From positions 1 through 64,000 of the forward strand of contig NZ_JAFCWM010000009.1 in the NCBI RefSeq assembly GCF_049897565.1: a DNA stretch of 64,000 nucleotides, given 5' to 3'. The position numbers and the translations under genes were made by a program. Positions 28,233 through 37,140 of the stretch are shown in pieces. This DNA is from JAFCUW01 sp049897565 (lineage in GTDB: Bacteria > Pseudomonadota > Gammaproteobacteria > Burkholderiales > Burkholderiaceae_D). The first letter of the stretch is position 1. The number at the start of each line of letters is the position of its first letter. The notes beneath the pieces are model-generated. The model was given only the letters and a program-made list of their open reading frames with translations, did not search any database and was not told the DNA's origin.

Positions 28233-28708
28233 TTGTTCAGTTCCTCTACCAGGGCGTCGATCTTGTCGTCGCTCATAAACGAATGCATGTGGTGATTGTT
28301 GACGATCATGACCGGCGCGTCGCCGCAGGCGCCCATGCACTCGCCTTCGACCAGGGTGAACTTGCCGTCGCCGGTGGTTTCACGAAAACCGATGCCCAGC
28401 TTGGCCTGCAGGCGCTTGGCGGCATCGACGCCGCCCGACAGCGCGCATGGCAGGTTGGTGCAGACGGAAATCTTGTGCGTGCCGACCTTCTTGACGTTGT
28501 ACATGTTGTAGAACGTGGCCACTTCCTGCACGGCGATGGCCGGCATGCCGATGTAGTCGGCGATTTCCTGCATGGTGTCCGGCGCCAGCCAGCCCAGTTC
28601 GACCTGCGCGTGGGCCAGCGCGGCCATCACGGCCGACTGCCGCTGGTCGGCCGGATACTTGGCCAACTCGCGGTCGATTTTTTTGTAGCAATGCTCAGAT
28701 AACAACAT
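28229..28708 (-). CDS. nuoE: NADH-quinone oxidoreductase subunit E
   Basis: NuoE holds the [2Fe-2S] cluster N1a. The 159-residue thioredoxin-like protein has ligand cysteines in SVCTNLPCALSGG and EGECMGACGDAPVM. Length and order are standard; its stop overlaps the nuoF start. Confidence 0.97.
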   Translation of the reverse strand: MLLSEHCYKKIDRELAKYPADQRQSAVMAALAHAQVELGWLAPDTMQEIADYIGMPAIAVQEVATFYNMYNVKKVGTHKISVCTNLPCALSGGVDAAKRLQAKLGIGFRETTGDGKFTLVEGECMGACGDAPVMIVNNHHMHSFMSDDKIDALVEELNK

Positions 28709-28733
28709 GGTTCTGCCCTAAATGTGCAACCGC

Positions 28734-29990
28734 TTAGCGATCGATACTGCCGAATACGATGTCTTGCGTTCCGATGATGGTGACGGCGTCGGCGATCATG
28801 TGGCCGCGCGCCATCTCGTCCAGGCTCTGCAGGTGCGCATAGTCCGGGGCGCGGATCTTCAGGCGGTACGGCTTGTTGGCGCCGTCCGACACGATGTAGA
28901 TGCCGAACTCGCCCTTCGGGTGCTCGACCGCGGCGTATGCCTCGCCGGACGGCACGTGCATGCCTTCGGTAAACAGCTTGAAGTGGTGAATCAGCGATTC
29001 CATGTTCGACTTCATGTCGACGCGCGACGGCGGCGCAATCTTGTGGTTGTCAATCATCACCGGCAGGCCCGGGTTGGCGCGCAGCCAGGCCGACGCCTGC
29101 TTGATGATGCGGTTCGACTGGCGCATCTCTTCCACGCGCACCAGGTAGCGGTCGTAGCAGTCGCCGTTGGTGCCGACCGGGATGTCGAATTCCATCTTGT
29201 CGTACACCGCATACGGCTGGGTCTTGCGCAGATCCCACTCGACGCCGGAGCCGCGCAGCATGGCGCCGGTAAAGCCCATCGCCTTCGCAGCTTCCGGCGA
29301 CACCACGCCGATGCCGACGGTGCGCTGTTTCCAGATGCGGTTGTCGGTGAGCAGCGTTTCGTACTCGTCGACGTAGGTGACGAAGCGCTTCGAGAAATCG
29401 TCGATGAAGTCGAGCAGCGAGCCCTGGCGCGCTTGATTGAGCGCGTCGATGGCCTTCGCACTGCGGATGATCGAGGCCTTGTGCTTCGGCATCGCGTCCG
29501 GCAGGTCGCGGTAGACGCCGCCCGGGCGGTAGTAGGCCGCGTGCATGCGCGCGCCCGACACCGCTTCGTAGACGTCGAACAGGTCTTCGCGGTCGCGGAA
29601 GGCGTACAGGAACGGCCCCATGGCGCCGACGTCGAGCGCGTGCGCGCCCAGCCACATCAGGTGGTTCAGCAATCGGGTGATTTCGTCGAACATGACGCGG
29701 ATGTACTGCGCGCGGATCGGCGCCTCGACGCCGAGCAGCTTTTCGATCGCCAGCACGTAGGCGTGTTCGTTGGCCATCATCGACACGTAGTCGAGACGGT
29801 CCATGTACGGCACCGACTGCAGGTAGGTGCGCGTCTCGGCCAGCTTCTCGGTGGCGCGGTGCAACAGGCCAATGTGCGGGTCGGCGCGCTGGATCACTTC
29901 ACCGTCGAGCTCCAGCACCAGGCGCAGCACGCCGTGCGCTGCCGGGTGCTGCGGACCGAAGTTCAGCGTGTAATTTTTAAGTTCAGCCAT
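28734..29990 (-). CDS. nuoD: NADH-quinone oxidoreductase subunit D
   Basis: The 49-kDa subunit lining the quinone site, 418 residues. It starts MAELKNYTLNFGPQHPAAHG with the conserved HPAAHG loop. DPHIGLLHRATEKL and the C-terminal DIVFGSIDR are also diagnostic. It is derived from the NiFe-hydrogenase large subunit but lacks metal ligands. Start coupled to the nuoC stop at 29990. Confidence 0.98.
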   Translation of the reverse strand: MAELKNYTLNFGPQHPAAHGVLRLVLELDGEVIQRADPHIGLLHRATEKLAETRTYLQSVPYMDRLDYVSMMANEHAYVLAIEKLLGVEAPIRAQYIRVMFDEITRLLNHLMWLGAHALDVGAMGPFLYAFRDREDLFDVYEAVSGARMHAAYYRPGGVYRDLPDAMPKHKASIIRSAKAIDALNQARQGSLLDFIDDFSKRFVTYVDEYETLLTDNRIWKQRTVGIGVVSPEAAKAMGFTGAMLRGSGVEWDLRKTQPYAVYDKMEFDIPVGTNGDCYDRYLVRVEEMRQSNRIIKQASAWLRANPGLPVMIDNHKIAPPSRVDMKSNMESLIHHFKLFTEGMHVPSGEAYAAVEHPKGEFGIYIVSDGANKPYRLKIRAPDYAHLQSLDEMARGHMIADAVTIIGTQDIVFGSIDR

Positions 29991-30583
29991 TATTTCATCC
30001 CGTAGGTGTCTTCGCGGATCACGCGCGGAATGATTTCACGCGGCTCGATCGTCACGGGTTGGTAGATCACGCGCTTCTGCTCGGGATCGTAGCGCATCTC
30101 GACGTAGCCGGTCACCGGGAAGTCCTTGCGGAACGGATGGCCGATGAAGCCGTAGTCGGTCAGGATGCGGCGCAGGTCGTTGTGGCCTTCGAACAGGATG
30201 CCGAACAGGTCGAACGCTTCGCGCTCGTACCAGTTGGCCGCGCGCCAGATGCCGACCACCGAGGCGAGCACCGGCATGTCGTCGTCGGCGGCGAACACGC
30301 GCACGCGCACGCGCCAGTTGTGCTCGAGCGACAGCAGGTGCGAGGTCGCCGCAAAACGCAGGCCGTCCCAGGCGCCTTCGCCATAGGTCGAATAGTCGAC
30401 GCCGCACAGGTCGAGCAACTGCTCGAACTTGAGCGCAGGATCGTCGCGCAGCGCCAGCATCGTTTCGAGGTAATCAGCGGCCTTGACCACCAAGGTCACT
30501 TCGCCCAGCGCGGTCGTCAGGCTGACGCGCTCGCCCAGCACGGATGTCAGGGTCGAGGCGAGTTTTTCAAGTTTGGTCGTCAT
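29990..30583 (-). CDS. nuoC: NADH-quinone oxidoreductase subunit C
   Basis: The 30-kDa subunit as a separate 197-residue protein (not fused to NuoD as in E. coli), normal for betaproteobacteria. The signature NWYEREAFDLFGILFEGHND and GHPFRKDFP are present. It helps hold NuoD and NuoB in the peripheral arm. Confidence 0.97.
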   Translation of the reverse strand: MTTKLEKLASTLTSVLGERVSLTTALGEVTLVVKAADYLETMLALRDDPALKFEQLLDLCGVDYSTYGEGAWDGLRFAATSHLLSLEHNWRVRVRVFAADDDMPVLASVVGIWRAANWYEREAFDLFGILFEGHNDLRRILTDYGFIGHPFRKDFPVTGYVEMRYDPEQKRVIYQPVTIEPREIIPRVIREDTYGMK

Positions 30584-30586
30584 GGT

Positions 30587-31063
30587 TTAGCGGGCGATGG
30601 TGTTGGTGCGCTTGATCTTGTTCTGCAGCTGCAGGATGCCGTACAGCAGCGCCTCGGCGGTCGGCGGGCAGCCCGGGACATAGACGTCGACCGGGACGAT
30701 GCGGTCGCAGCCGCGCACCACCGAGTAGGAGTAGTGGTAATAGCCGCCGCCGTTGGCGCACGAACCCATCGAGATGACCCAGCGCGGCTCGGGCATCTGG
30801 TCATAGACCTTGCGCAGCGCCGGCGCCATCTTGTTGCACAGCGTGCCGGCGACGATCATGACGTCGGACTGGCGCGGCGACGGCCGGAACACGACGCCGA
30901 AGCGGTCCATGTCGTAGCGCGCGGCGCCGGTGTGCATCATTTCGACGGCGCAACAAGCCAGGCCGAACGTCATCGGAAACATCGATCCGGTGCGGGCCCA
31001 GTTGATCAGCTTGTCGGCTGTGGTGGTAATGAAACCTTCGTTAAAAACGCCTTCAATAGACAT
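30587..31063 (-). CDS. nuoB: NADH-quinone oxidoreductase subunit B
   Basis: NuoB holds the terminal cluster N2. The 158-residue product has the tandem cysteine motif LACCAVEMMHTG, VAGTLCNKM and VPGCPPTAEALLYG, supplying all four ligands. It lies 3 bases after nuoA and 3 bases before nuoC. Confidence 0.98.
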   Translation of the reverse strand: MSIEGVFNEGFITTTADKLINWARTGSMFPMTFGLACCAVEMMHTGAARYDMDRFGVVFRPSPRQSDVMIVAGTLCNKMAPALRKVYDQMPEPRWVISMGSCANGGGYYHYSYSVVRGCDRIVPVDVYVPGCPPTAEALLYGILQLQNKIKRTNTIAR

Positions 31064-31066
31064 GGC

Positions 31067-31426
31067 TCACTCCCAATCAAGGGCACCTTTCTTCCAAATA
31101 TACCAAAACCCGACCACGAATTCGGCGATGAAGACCATCATCGTGACGAACCCGGACCAGCCGAGCTCCTTCATCGAGACGCCCCATGGAAAGAAGAATG
31201 CCGTTTCCAGGTCAAACAAAATAAACAGGATCGCGACCAGATAGTACCGGACGTCGAATTTCATGCGCGCGTCTTCGAACGCTTCGAAGCCGCACTCGTA
31301 CGGCGACAACTTGGCCGCGTCGGGCTTGTTCGGACCGAGCAGGTAGCCGAGCACCTGCGGCACCACGCCGACGCCGATGCCGACCAAAATGAACATCAAT
31401 ACGGGGAAATAATTTTCGAGGTTCAC
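31067..31426 (-). CDS. nuoA: NADH-quinone oxidoreductase subunit A
   Basis: GTG 31426 (first residues VNLENYFPVLMF) gives the normal 119 residues; a longer frame to 31561 crosses the terminator of the upstream tRNA unit and is unlikely. Three helices and the conserved YECGFEAFEDAR loop with the quinone-access cysteine are seen. It is the first gene of the nuo operon; the promoter should lie in 31427-31539. Confidence 0.95.
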   Translation of the reverse strand: MNLENYFPVLMFILVGIGVGVVPQVLGYLLGPNKPDAAKLSPYECGFEAFEDARMKFDVRYYLVAILFILFDLETAFFFPWGVSMKELGWSGFVTMMVFIAEFVVGFWYIWKKGALDWE

Positions 31427-31539
31427 GGTTGATGAGCCTATGTTGAATGATCGGTTAATGAACCACTGCTGTTGCAGCGCCCTATCGCGCGACCCTGGCT
31501 TGAAGCCTGCCACCAGGATCGTCGACGACTGATCCTCGT

Positions 31540-31575
31540 AAAAAAGCCAGCTCAGGCGCACAGCCCTTGCTGGCT
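31540..31575 (-). terminator. intrinsic terminator between tRNA-Leu and nuoA
   Basis: On the minus strand AGCCAGC pairs with GCTGGCT (forward 31569-31575 and 31545-31551), followed by TTTTTT (31540-31545). It would end the tpiA-secG-tRNA transcript before the nuo promoter. Confidence 0.65.
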
Positions 31576-31586
31576 TCTAAATTTGT

Positions 31587-31673
31587 TGGTGCCGACGGCG
31601 AGACTCGAACTCGCACAGGATTGCTCCCACTACCCCCTCAAGATAGCGTGTCTACCAATTTCACCACGTCGGC
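31587..31673 (-). tRNA. leuU: tRNA-Leu (anticodon GAG)
   Basis: The minus-strand gene begins GCCGACGTGGTG and ends CGTCGGCACCA with encoded CCA. The acceptor stem is 7 of 7 paired. The anticodon arm CTATC/GGTAG encloses loop TTGAGGG with GAG at 34-36, a long variable arm follows (class II), and the T-loop is GTTCGAGTC. Total 87 bases. The order secG-tRNA-Leu(GAG) is also known from E. coli. Confidence 0.97.
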
Positions 31674-31816
31674 ATCTCTGAGACCGCTATTCTAACCCGC
31701 CGCAGCACTATTTTTCAATGCTAAAGTTGCGCTAGAACAGGGAAACACGGGTAAATCTGTAAATCTTTTATTACACAGCAAAACATTGCGCCGTTACTGC
31801 TGAAACTATGTGCAGA

Positions 31817-32230
31817 TTACTTCGGGATCTGGTTCACTGGCGCCGCTGGTGCCGGCGCAGGAGCAGGTGCAACGGTGGTGGCCGGCGCGGCCGGGGCCGG
31901 CGCGGTCGTCACCGGCACGCCCGAGCTCGTCACGGGGGCTTTGGCAGGAACGGTGGCGCGCTCCATCACGCCGCCGCCGGTATTGACGACGCGGTTGGTG
32001 CCGAAGTACGCCAGCGCCAGGGTCGATGCAAAAAAGATCGCCGCCGCCACGCCGGTCGACTTCGACATGAAGTTCGACGAGCCAGTGGCGCCGAACAGGC
32101 TGCCCGACGCGCCCGAGCCGAAGGCGGCGCCCATGTCGGCGCCCTTACCGTGCTGCAGCAGCACCAGGCCGATGATGATCAGGGCTGACAGAACCTGTAC
32201 GACGACGACCAGATTGAACAAGGTGTTCAT
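31817..32230 (-). CDS. secG: preprotein translocase subunit SecG
   Basis: SecG is the small accessory subunit of the SecYEG channel. The first 80 residues contain two membrane helices around GLVLLQHGKGADMGAAFGSG, the family signature. The remaining 55 residues are a Pro/Ala-rich tail (PAPAAPATTVAPAPAPAPAA), longer than in enterics. It lies between tpiA and tRNA-Leu on the same strand. Bases 31674-31816 hold no gene. Confidence 0.95.
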   Translation of the reverse strand: MNTLFNLVVVVQVLSALIIIGLVLLQHGKGADMGAAFGSGASGSLFGATGSSNFMSKSTGVAAAIFFASTLALAYFGTNRVVNTGGGVMERATVPAKAPVTSSGVPVTTAPAPAAPATTVAPAPAPAPAAPVNQIPK

Positions 32231-32282
32231 TGCTATTCCATTCCAAGTTTGATTTACGGACTAAAAACTACTGTTTACTAAT

Positions 32283-33032
32283 TCAGTTGGCGGCGCTGAC
32301 GATGGCCAGGAAATCGGCCGCCTTCAGTGCTGCCCCGCCGATCAGGCCGCCGTCGATATCTGGCTGGGCCATCAATTCGCTGGCGTTGTCGGGCTTCATG
32401 CTGCCGCCGTACAAGATCTGTACCGTGGCGGCCGCTGCTGCATTCTTTTGTTGCAGTTGCGCGCGCAACTGCGCGTGCACTTCCTGCGCCATCGCCGGCG
32501 TCGCCGTCTTGCCGGTGCCGATCGCCCATACCGGCTCGTAGGCGAGCACGATGCGGGCGATGTTGTCGTCGCCCAGCAAGGTCAATACCGCATCGAGCTG
32601 ACCCGACACCACGGCGGCAGTCTGGCCGGCTTCGCGTTCGGCCAGCGTTTCGCCGACGCAAACGATCGGCGTCAGTCCCGCTTCCAATGCTGCGACAGCC
32701 TTCTGGGCCACAAGTTCACTGGTCTCGGCGTGATAGGCGCGGCGCTCGGAGTGGCCGACGATGACGTAGCTGCAGGCAAAGTCGGCCAGCATTGCCGCCG
32801 ACACTTCACCGGTGTAGGCGCCGCCGGCATGCGCCGACACGTCCTGCGCGCCCCACGCCAGCGCGCCGCCGGCGAGGGCCGCTTCGCACTGCGCCAGGTA
32901 CGGCGCCGGCGCGCACACCGCGCAGGCCGCTTGCGCGCCCGTGACGCCCGCGGAAATACCGGAGAGCAGCGCAGCGTTCGACGCCTTGCTGCCATTCATT
33001 TTCCAATTGCCGACGACGAGTTTGCGACGCAT
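32283..33032 (-). CDS. tpiA: triosephosphate isomerase
   Basis: TpiA interconverts dihydroxyacetone phosphate and glyceraldehyde 3-phosphate. The 249-residue TIM barrel has the catalytic set: Lys in VVGNWKMNG, His in IVGHSERR and Glu in VLAYEPVWAIGTG, with the flexible loop following. It leads the tpiA-secG-tRNA-Leu unit. Length and start (ATG 33032) are normal. Confidence 0.97.
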   Translation of the reverse strand: MRRKLVVGNWKMNGSKASNAALLSGISAGVTGAQAACAVCAPAPYLAQCEAALAGGALAWGAQDVSAHAGGAYTGEVSAAMLADFACSYVIVGHSERRAYHAETSELVAQKAVAALEAGLTPIVCVGETLAEREAGQTAAVVSGQLDAVLTLLGDDNIARIVLAYEPVWAIGTGKTATPAMAQEVHAQLRAQLQQKNAAAAATVQILYGGSMKPDNASELMAQPDIDGGLIGGAALKAADFLAIVSAAN

Positions 33033-33071
33033 AGTAGCCCAGATTTGTTTAACCCGCTATTTTAACCGTCG

Positions 33072-33111
33072 TTCCGGGGCTGGTCAAACAATGGCAGGGC
33101 CTGCCCCGGAA
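33072..33111. repeat. 9-base perfect inverted repeat upstream of tpiA
   Basis: TTCCGGGGC (33072-33080) and GCCCCGGAA (33103-33111) are exact inverted copies 22 bases apart. They lie 40-79 bases upstream of tpiA, in the 242-base gap to the SGNH hydrolase gene. A leader hairpin or operator is possible; no other feature is visible in the gap. Confidence 0.4.
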
Positions 33112-33274
33112 ATTGCGCAAATGGTAAGCCCACACATCCATATATCCGCGCGGCAGCCGATTCCTGCCCATCCTTGGACCTACCGCAAGCTACCCGGCTG
33201 TGCCACCTTGATCGGCCCAGGTCAGCCACGTAGATTCAACTGGGAGGTGGCGATTCAACCAACGGGAGCTGATC

Positions 33275-34612
33275 ATGATGAGGCTTTTGCGGTGGGCGCA
33301 CGGCAGCGCGCTGGTTTCGAAGGCGGCCTTCGCCGCCATGCTGACCTTGGTACAGGCGCCGGCCGGCGCGCAGAACGCGACCAACTGGCGCGGCGAACAG
33401 TGGGTGGGCACCTTCGGCAAGGCGCCGGCCGGCCCGCCGCAGGACGTCGACACGCAGATGCTGGCCAACCAGACGGTGCGTCTCGTGGCGCACACGAGCG
33501 TCGGCGGCAGCCGCGTGCGGATCCGGCTGTCGAACGAAATGGGCACCACCGCGCTGTATCTCGGCGCAGCCAGCGTGGCGCTGCGCCAGGGCAGCGGCTA
33601 CCAGATCGCCGCCGGCAGCAACCGCCCGCTGACGTTCGGCGGCGCAACGTCGATCAGCATCGCGCCGGGCGCGCCGGCGCTGAGCGATCCGGTCGATCTC
33701 AGCTTTCCGGCAATGGCCGACCTGGCCATCAGCATCCACCTGCCGGCGTCGACCCGCCTGACCACCGTGCACCCGAACGCGCTGCAGACCGTCTACATCT
33801 CGACGGCTGGCAATTTCACGGGCGGCGGCAGCTTCCCGCTGTCGCGCTCGACGTGGTGGTGGCCGTTCCTGACCGAGGTTGAGGTAGCCGGTACCGGCGC
33901 GGCCATCGTCGCCATCGGCGACTCGATCACCGATGGCAGCCGCGGCACCAACGACAGCAACAGCCGCTGGCCCGACTGGCTGGCGCGGCGCCTGCAGAGC
34001 ACGCCCGACAGCGGCGGCGTCAACGCCACGCTCGGCGTCGTCAACCGCGGCATTTCCGGCAACCGCCTGCTGACGAGCACCACGCTCGGCTCGCTGGCCG
34101 GGCGCAACGGCCTGGAGCGCTTCGACCGCGACGTGCTGGCGACGGCCGGCGTGCGCTACCTGATCATGGCGCTGGGCATTAACGACATCGGCTACGCCTC
34201 GACATCGGCGCCGATGACTGCCGCCACCTTCATCAGTGGCTACCGCCAGGTGATCGCCCGCGCCCACGCGCGCGGCATCGCGGTGATCGGCGCCACGCTG
34301 GGACCATTCCAGGGGGCGGGCTATTATTCGACGGCCAAGGACGCGGTGCGCCAGTCGATCAACAACTGGATTCGCACTGGCAACGAACTCGACGGCGTGA
34401 TCGACTTCGACCGCGCCTTGCAGGATCCGTCCAACCCGCTCAGCCTGCGGCCGGGCTACGACAGCGGCGACCGGCTCCATCCGAACAACGCGGGCTACCA
34501 GGCGATGGGCAATGCGATTTCACTGGACCTGTTCCGCTCGCACCTGAACGTAACGGCGCAGGCGCCGGCGCTGGACGCGGCCGCGGCCGCTGCCCCAGCG
34601 TTGGCGCAGTGA
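33275..34612 (+). CDS. secreted SGNH/GDSL hydrolase
   Basis: ATG 33275 follows GGGAG. A signal peptide is followed by a beta-rich N-terminal domain of about 170 residues (FGKAPAGPPQ, NQTVRLVAHTSVGG). The SGNH domain then has block I IGDSITDG with Ser217, block II NRGISGNR, block III GINDIG and block V SGDRLHPN with the catalytic Asp and His. The 445-residue layout resembles secreted GDSL lipases/esterases. A short Ala-rich C-terminus ends 12 bases from the convergent Sel1 gene. Confidence 0.85.
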   Translation: MMRLLRWAHGSALVSKAAFAAMLTLVQAPAGAQNATNWRGEQWVGTFGKAPAGPPQDVDTQMLANQTVRLVAHTSVGGSRVRIRLSNEMGTTALYLGAASVALRQGSGYQIAAGSNRPLTFGGATSISIAPGAPALSDPVDLSFPAMADLAISIHLPASTRLTTVHPNALQTVYISTAGNFTGGGSFPLSRSTWWWPFLTEVEVAGTGAAIVAIGDSITDGSRGTNDSNSRWPDWLARRLQSTPDSGGVNATLGVVNRGISGNRLLTSTTLGSLAGRNGLERFDRDVLATAGVRYLIMALGINDIGYASTSAPMTAATFISGYRQVIARAHARGIAVIGATLGPFQGAGYYSTAKDAVRQSINNWIRTGNELDGVIDFDRALQDPSNPLSLRPGYDSGDRLHPNNAGYQAMGNAISLDLFRSHLNVTAQAPALDAAAAAAPALAQ

Positions 34613-34624
34613 GATCTGTGCGGC

Positions 34625-35238
34625 TCAGGAGATGGTGGCGCCGGTGCGCGACCTGGTCGGCAGCGGCGTGCCGACACGCCAGGCGCGCGCCATTGCCTGC
34701 GCTTCTTCGATCTGCTCCTGGGTCATGCGGCGCGCGATCGCCGCGCGCTGTTCGGCGGCGTTGGTGTTGCCGCTGGCCGAGGCGAGGTTCCACAGCATGT
34801 AGGCAAGCACCACGTCCTGCGGCATGCCGGCCTGGTGATAGCGGTACATCAGGCCGATGGCGTATTGCGCGTCGGCGTGGCCCTGCTCGGCCGCCTTGCG
34901 AAACCACGACACCGCCAGCTTATGGTCGAGCGGGACCGAGTTGCCGGTGTAGTACATCGCGCCGACGACGTACTGCGCGTCGGCCTTGCCCTGCATCGCT
35001 GCCTTGCGGTGCCACTGCATGGCCTGCTTGTAGTCGCGTTCGACGCCCTGGCCCATGTAATACATCAGTCCCAGCAAGTGCTGGGCATCCGGGTGGCCGG
35101 CCTTGGCGAGCGGCGTGACTTCTTTCAACGCCAGCGCATAATTGCGCGCGTTGTACGCGTTCGCCCCTTCGGTAAAGCCGGCCACCGCGCTGGCGTGCAC
35201 GCCGAGCGCGAATGTAATCGCAACAAATATTTTTTCAT
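34625..35238 (-). CDS. Sel1-repeat (TPR-like) protein with a frame problem at its start
   Basis: The body, open from 35200 down to 34625, has four Sel1-like repeats (GHPDAQHLLGLMYYMGQGV, KADAQYVVGAMYYTGNSV, GHADAQYAIGLMYRYHQAG), a scaffold fold. The natural start looks like ATG 35236-35238 followed by AAAAAA. One more A would give MKKIFVAITFALGVHASAVA, a textbook signal peptide running in frame into the repeats; as written the frame is broken after the ATG. GTG 35200 is the only in-frame start and would remove the signal. Either an indel in the A-run or a sequence error. Confidence 0.7.
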
Positions 35239-35322
35239 GTCTCTTGGTGAAACCCAGGTTCCCAATTTCTTATTATTCGACGCTTCTGTGTATTTTCTGC
35301 GTGTTCTGTGCTCGTTGGCCGG

Positions 35323-36090
35323 TTATTTCCAGCTCACCTTGCCGAGGCCGTCGACGCTGACGCTGCGGTGCTGCGGCTTGCCGTACACCGTCACCGAACC
35401 GAGTCCCGACACGCTCAAGGTTGCGCTCTGGCGCGCGGTGATCTTTGCGTTGCCCAGCCCGCTCAACTCCAAGGTCACCGCCTCGACCTCGAACTGCCTG
35501 GCATCGAGCCCGCCCAGGCCGCCCATGTTCGCCTTCATCCACTTGCTGCGTCCCGCCAACGTGACATAGCCGGCGCCGCGCAAGTTCAAGTCAAGGCCGT
35601 CGCTGTTGACGCCCTGAATGTTCATGCTGCCGACGCCGCCGAGCGTGGCGTTGACGACCCTGAAGTCGCCGACCACCTTCATCGAGCCGGCGCCGTCGAG
35701 CGTCAAGTCGAGTTCGTCGCCGGTGAAGCCGGCCACGTCGGTCGAACCGACGCTTTCGGACGACACTTCGCGCAGCTTGGGCAACGTCAGCTCGGCGCGC
35801 AAACGCGAGCGGCTGAACTTGAAGTCATGGCTTTCGGTATCGATGACGAGGGTGTCGCCGCTTTGGATGGTCGTCGTCCTGGCCAGGTAGCGGCTGTCGC
35901 CGCTGATGACCAGCAGCGCCACCGGCCCTTGCTTGAGCTTGACGTCGATGACGCCGTCGATCTTGACGCGCACCACGCGCGCATCGATGGCGCGCTTCTC
36001 GCTGGCGTGTTCGTCCGCCGCCAGGGCCGTCGTCGAGACCAGCGCGCACAACGCCGCGCCGCACATGCTCAAGTTGAGAATCCGGTTCAT
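35323..36090 (-). CDS. DUF2807 (GIN domain) secreted protein
   Basis: ATG 36090 follows GGAGAG. The 255-residue protein has a signal peptide (LSMCGAALCALVSTTALA) and then a repetitive beta-helix-like sequence (GSTDVAGFTGDELDLTLDGA, GVGSMNIQGVNSDGLDLNLR, SGLGSVTVYG), characteristic of the putative auto-transporter adhesin head GIN domain. Function is unknown in this family. It lies upstream of the Sel1 gene on the same strand, 84 bases away. Confidence 0.8.
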   Translation of the reverse strand: MNRILNLSMCGAALCALVSTTALAADEHASEKRAIDARVVRVKIDGVIDVKLKQGPVALLVISGDSRYLARTTTIQSGDTLVIDTESHDFKFSRSRLRAELTLPKLREVSSESVGSTDVAGFTGDELDLTLDGAGSMKVVGDFRVVNATLGGVGSMNIQGVNSDGLDLNLRGAGYVTLAGRSKWMKANMGGLGGLDARQFEVEAVTLELSGLGNAKITARQSATLSVSGLGSVTVYGKPQHRSVSVDGLGKVSWK

Positions 36091-36377
36091 TACACTCTCC
36101 ACTGCGTTGTTATTGTTTGCTGCTCAGCGTGCTGGCGAGTCGCCGTAACACTACCAGCAACTTGCCCGATAATCCAGATGCTGCCATGGTGTGACTATAA
36201 CTACACCGCCCTGTCCGCTCCATCGAATTGCGATGAAATGCATATTTGGCTACCTGGGCTACACAAAAGCAGGAATAGCGGGCAAATCGCGCTGTTCGTG
36301 AATTGCTCGTTACATTCCGCGTATATTCGCGCCCGGCTCGTGCTGTACGCTGAGGCATCGAATAGATGGGAGCCAGA

Positions 36378-37094
36378 ATGGGATTACCAGTGAACGACAG
36401 GTTGGCAGTGCTGATCGATGCGGACAATGCGCAGCCGTCAGTGATCGAGGAACTAATGGCTGAAGTGTCGCGCTATGGCACGGCGAGCGTCAAACGCGCC
36501 TATGGTGACTGGACGACGCCGAACCTGAAAGGATGGAAAGACGTCTTGCACACCATGGCCATCCAGCCGATGCAGCAATTCAGTTACACCACCGGCAAAA
36601 ACTCGACAGACTCGGCACTGATCATCGACGCGATGGACCTTCTGCACGCCGGCAATATCAATGGGATATGCCTGGTGTCGTCCGACAGCGATTTCACGCG
36701 ACTGGCAAACCGGATCAGGGAGGCAGGTCTGAAGGTTTACGGGTTCGGCGAGAAGAAGACGCCGCAGCCATTCGTAGCAGCCTGCGACAAGTTCATTTAC
36801 ACGGAGATCCTGCGGCCGCAATCGCCGCCGATCGCCGCAGATGAAGTCGCGGTGGCACCGGTCGAACCTTTGCTCCGCAACGCCGTCACCGCCACTGCCA
36901 AGGAAACCGGCTGGTCAGCGCTGGCCGCGATCGGGTCCATGCTGATGAAAAACAGCCCCTCGTTCGACCCGCGCAACTATGGTTTCGCCAAATTGGGGGA
37001 ACTGGTCCGCAAACAGCCCTATTTAGAAGTAAAGGAAGTGAATACCGGAGATAACTCGGCGATCGTGCAACTGCACGTGCGAATAAGGCAGTAA
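36378..37094 (+). CDS. NYN-domain RNase-like protein with LOTUS/OST-HTH domain
   Basis: ATG 36378 follows GGGAG (an earlier ATG at 36366 has none). The 238-residue product has a NYN (PIN-like) domain with acidic metal ligands in AVLIDADNAQP, the middle KNSTDSALIIDAMDLL and CLVSSDSDFTRL. A C-terminal LOTUS/OST-HTH module follows (ETGWSALAAIGSMLMKNSPS to YLEVKEV), expected to bind RNA. Such proteins are predicted RNases (LabA/DUF88 group). The 287-base gap upstream contains no gene I can see. Confidence 0.82.
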   Translation: MGLPVNDRLAVLIDADNAQPSVIEELMAEVSRYGTASVKRAYGDWTTPNLKGWKDVLHTMAIQPMQQFSYTTGKNSTDSALIIDAMDLLHAGNINGICLVSSDSDFTRLANRIREAGLKVYGFGEKKTPQPFVAACDKFIYTEILRPQSPPIAADEVAVAPVEPLLRNAVTATAKETGWSALAAIGSMLMKNSPSFDPRNYGFAKLGELVRKQPYLEVKEVNTGDNSAIVQLHVRIRQ

Positions 37095-37140
37095 GGTCTG
37101 CCAGACGCGATCCGCGCCCAACATCAATAGGAGAGCAACC

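Noticed and set aside
24654..28295. 1213-codon open frame on the plus strand opposite nuoG, nuoF and nuoE
   Set aside because: It lies exactly antisense to three certain genes; its composition (Arg, His, Gly, Asp, Val rich) is what reverse-strand reading of GC-rich codons gives. No family likeness or ribosome site.
31427..31561. Longer nuoA frame starting at 31561
   Set aside because: It would run through the tRNA-unit terminator region and adds residues absent from NuoA; GTG 31426 gives the standard 119 residues.
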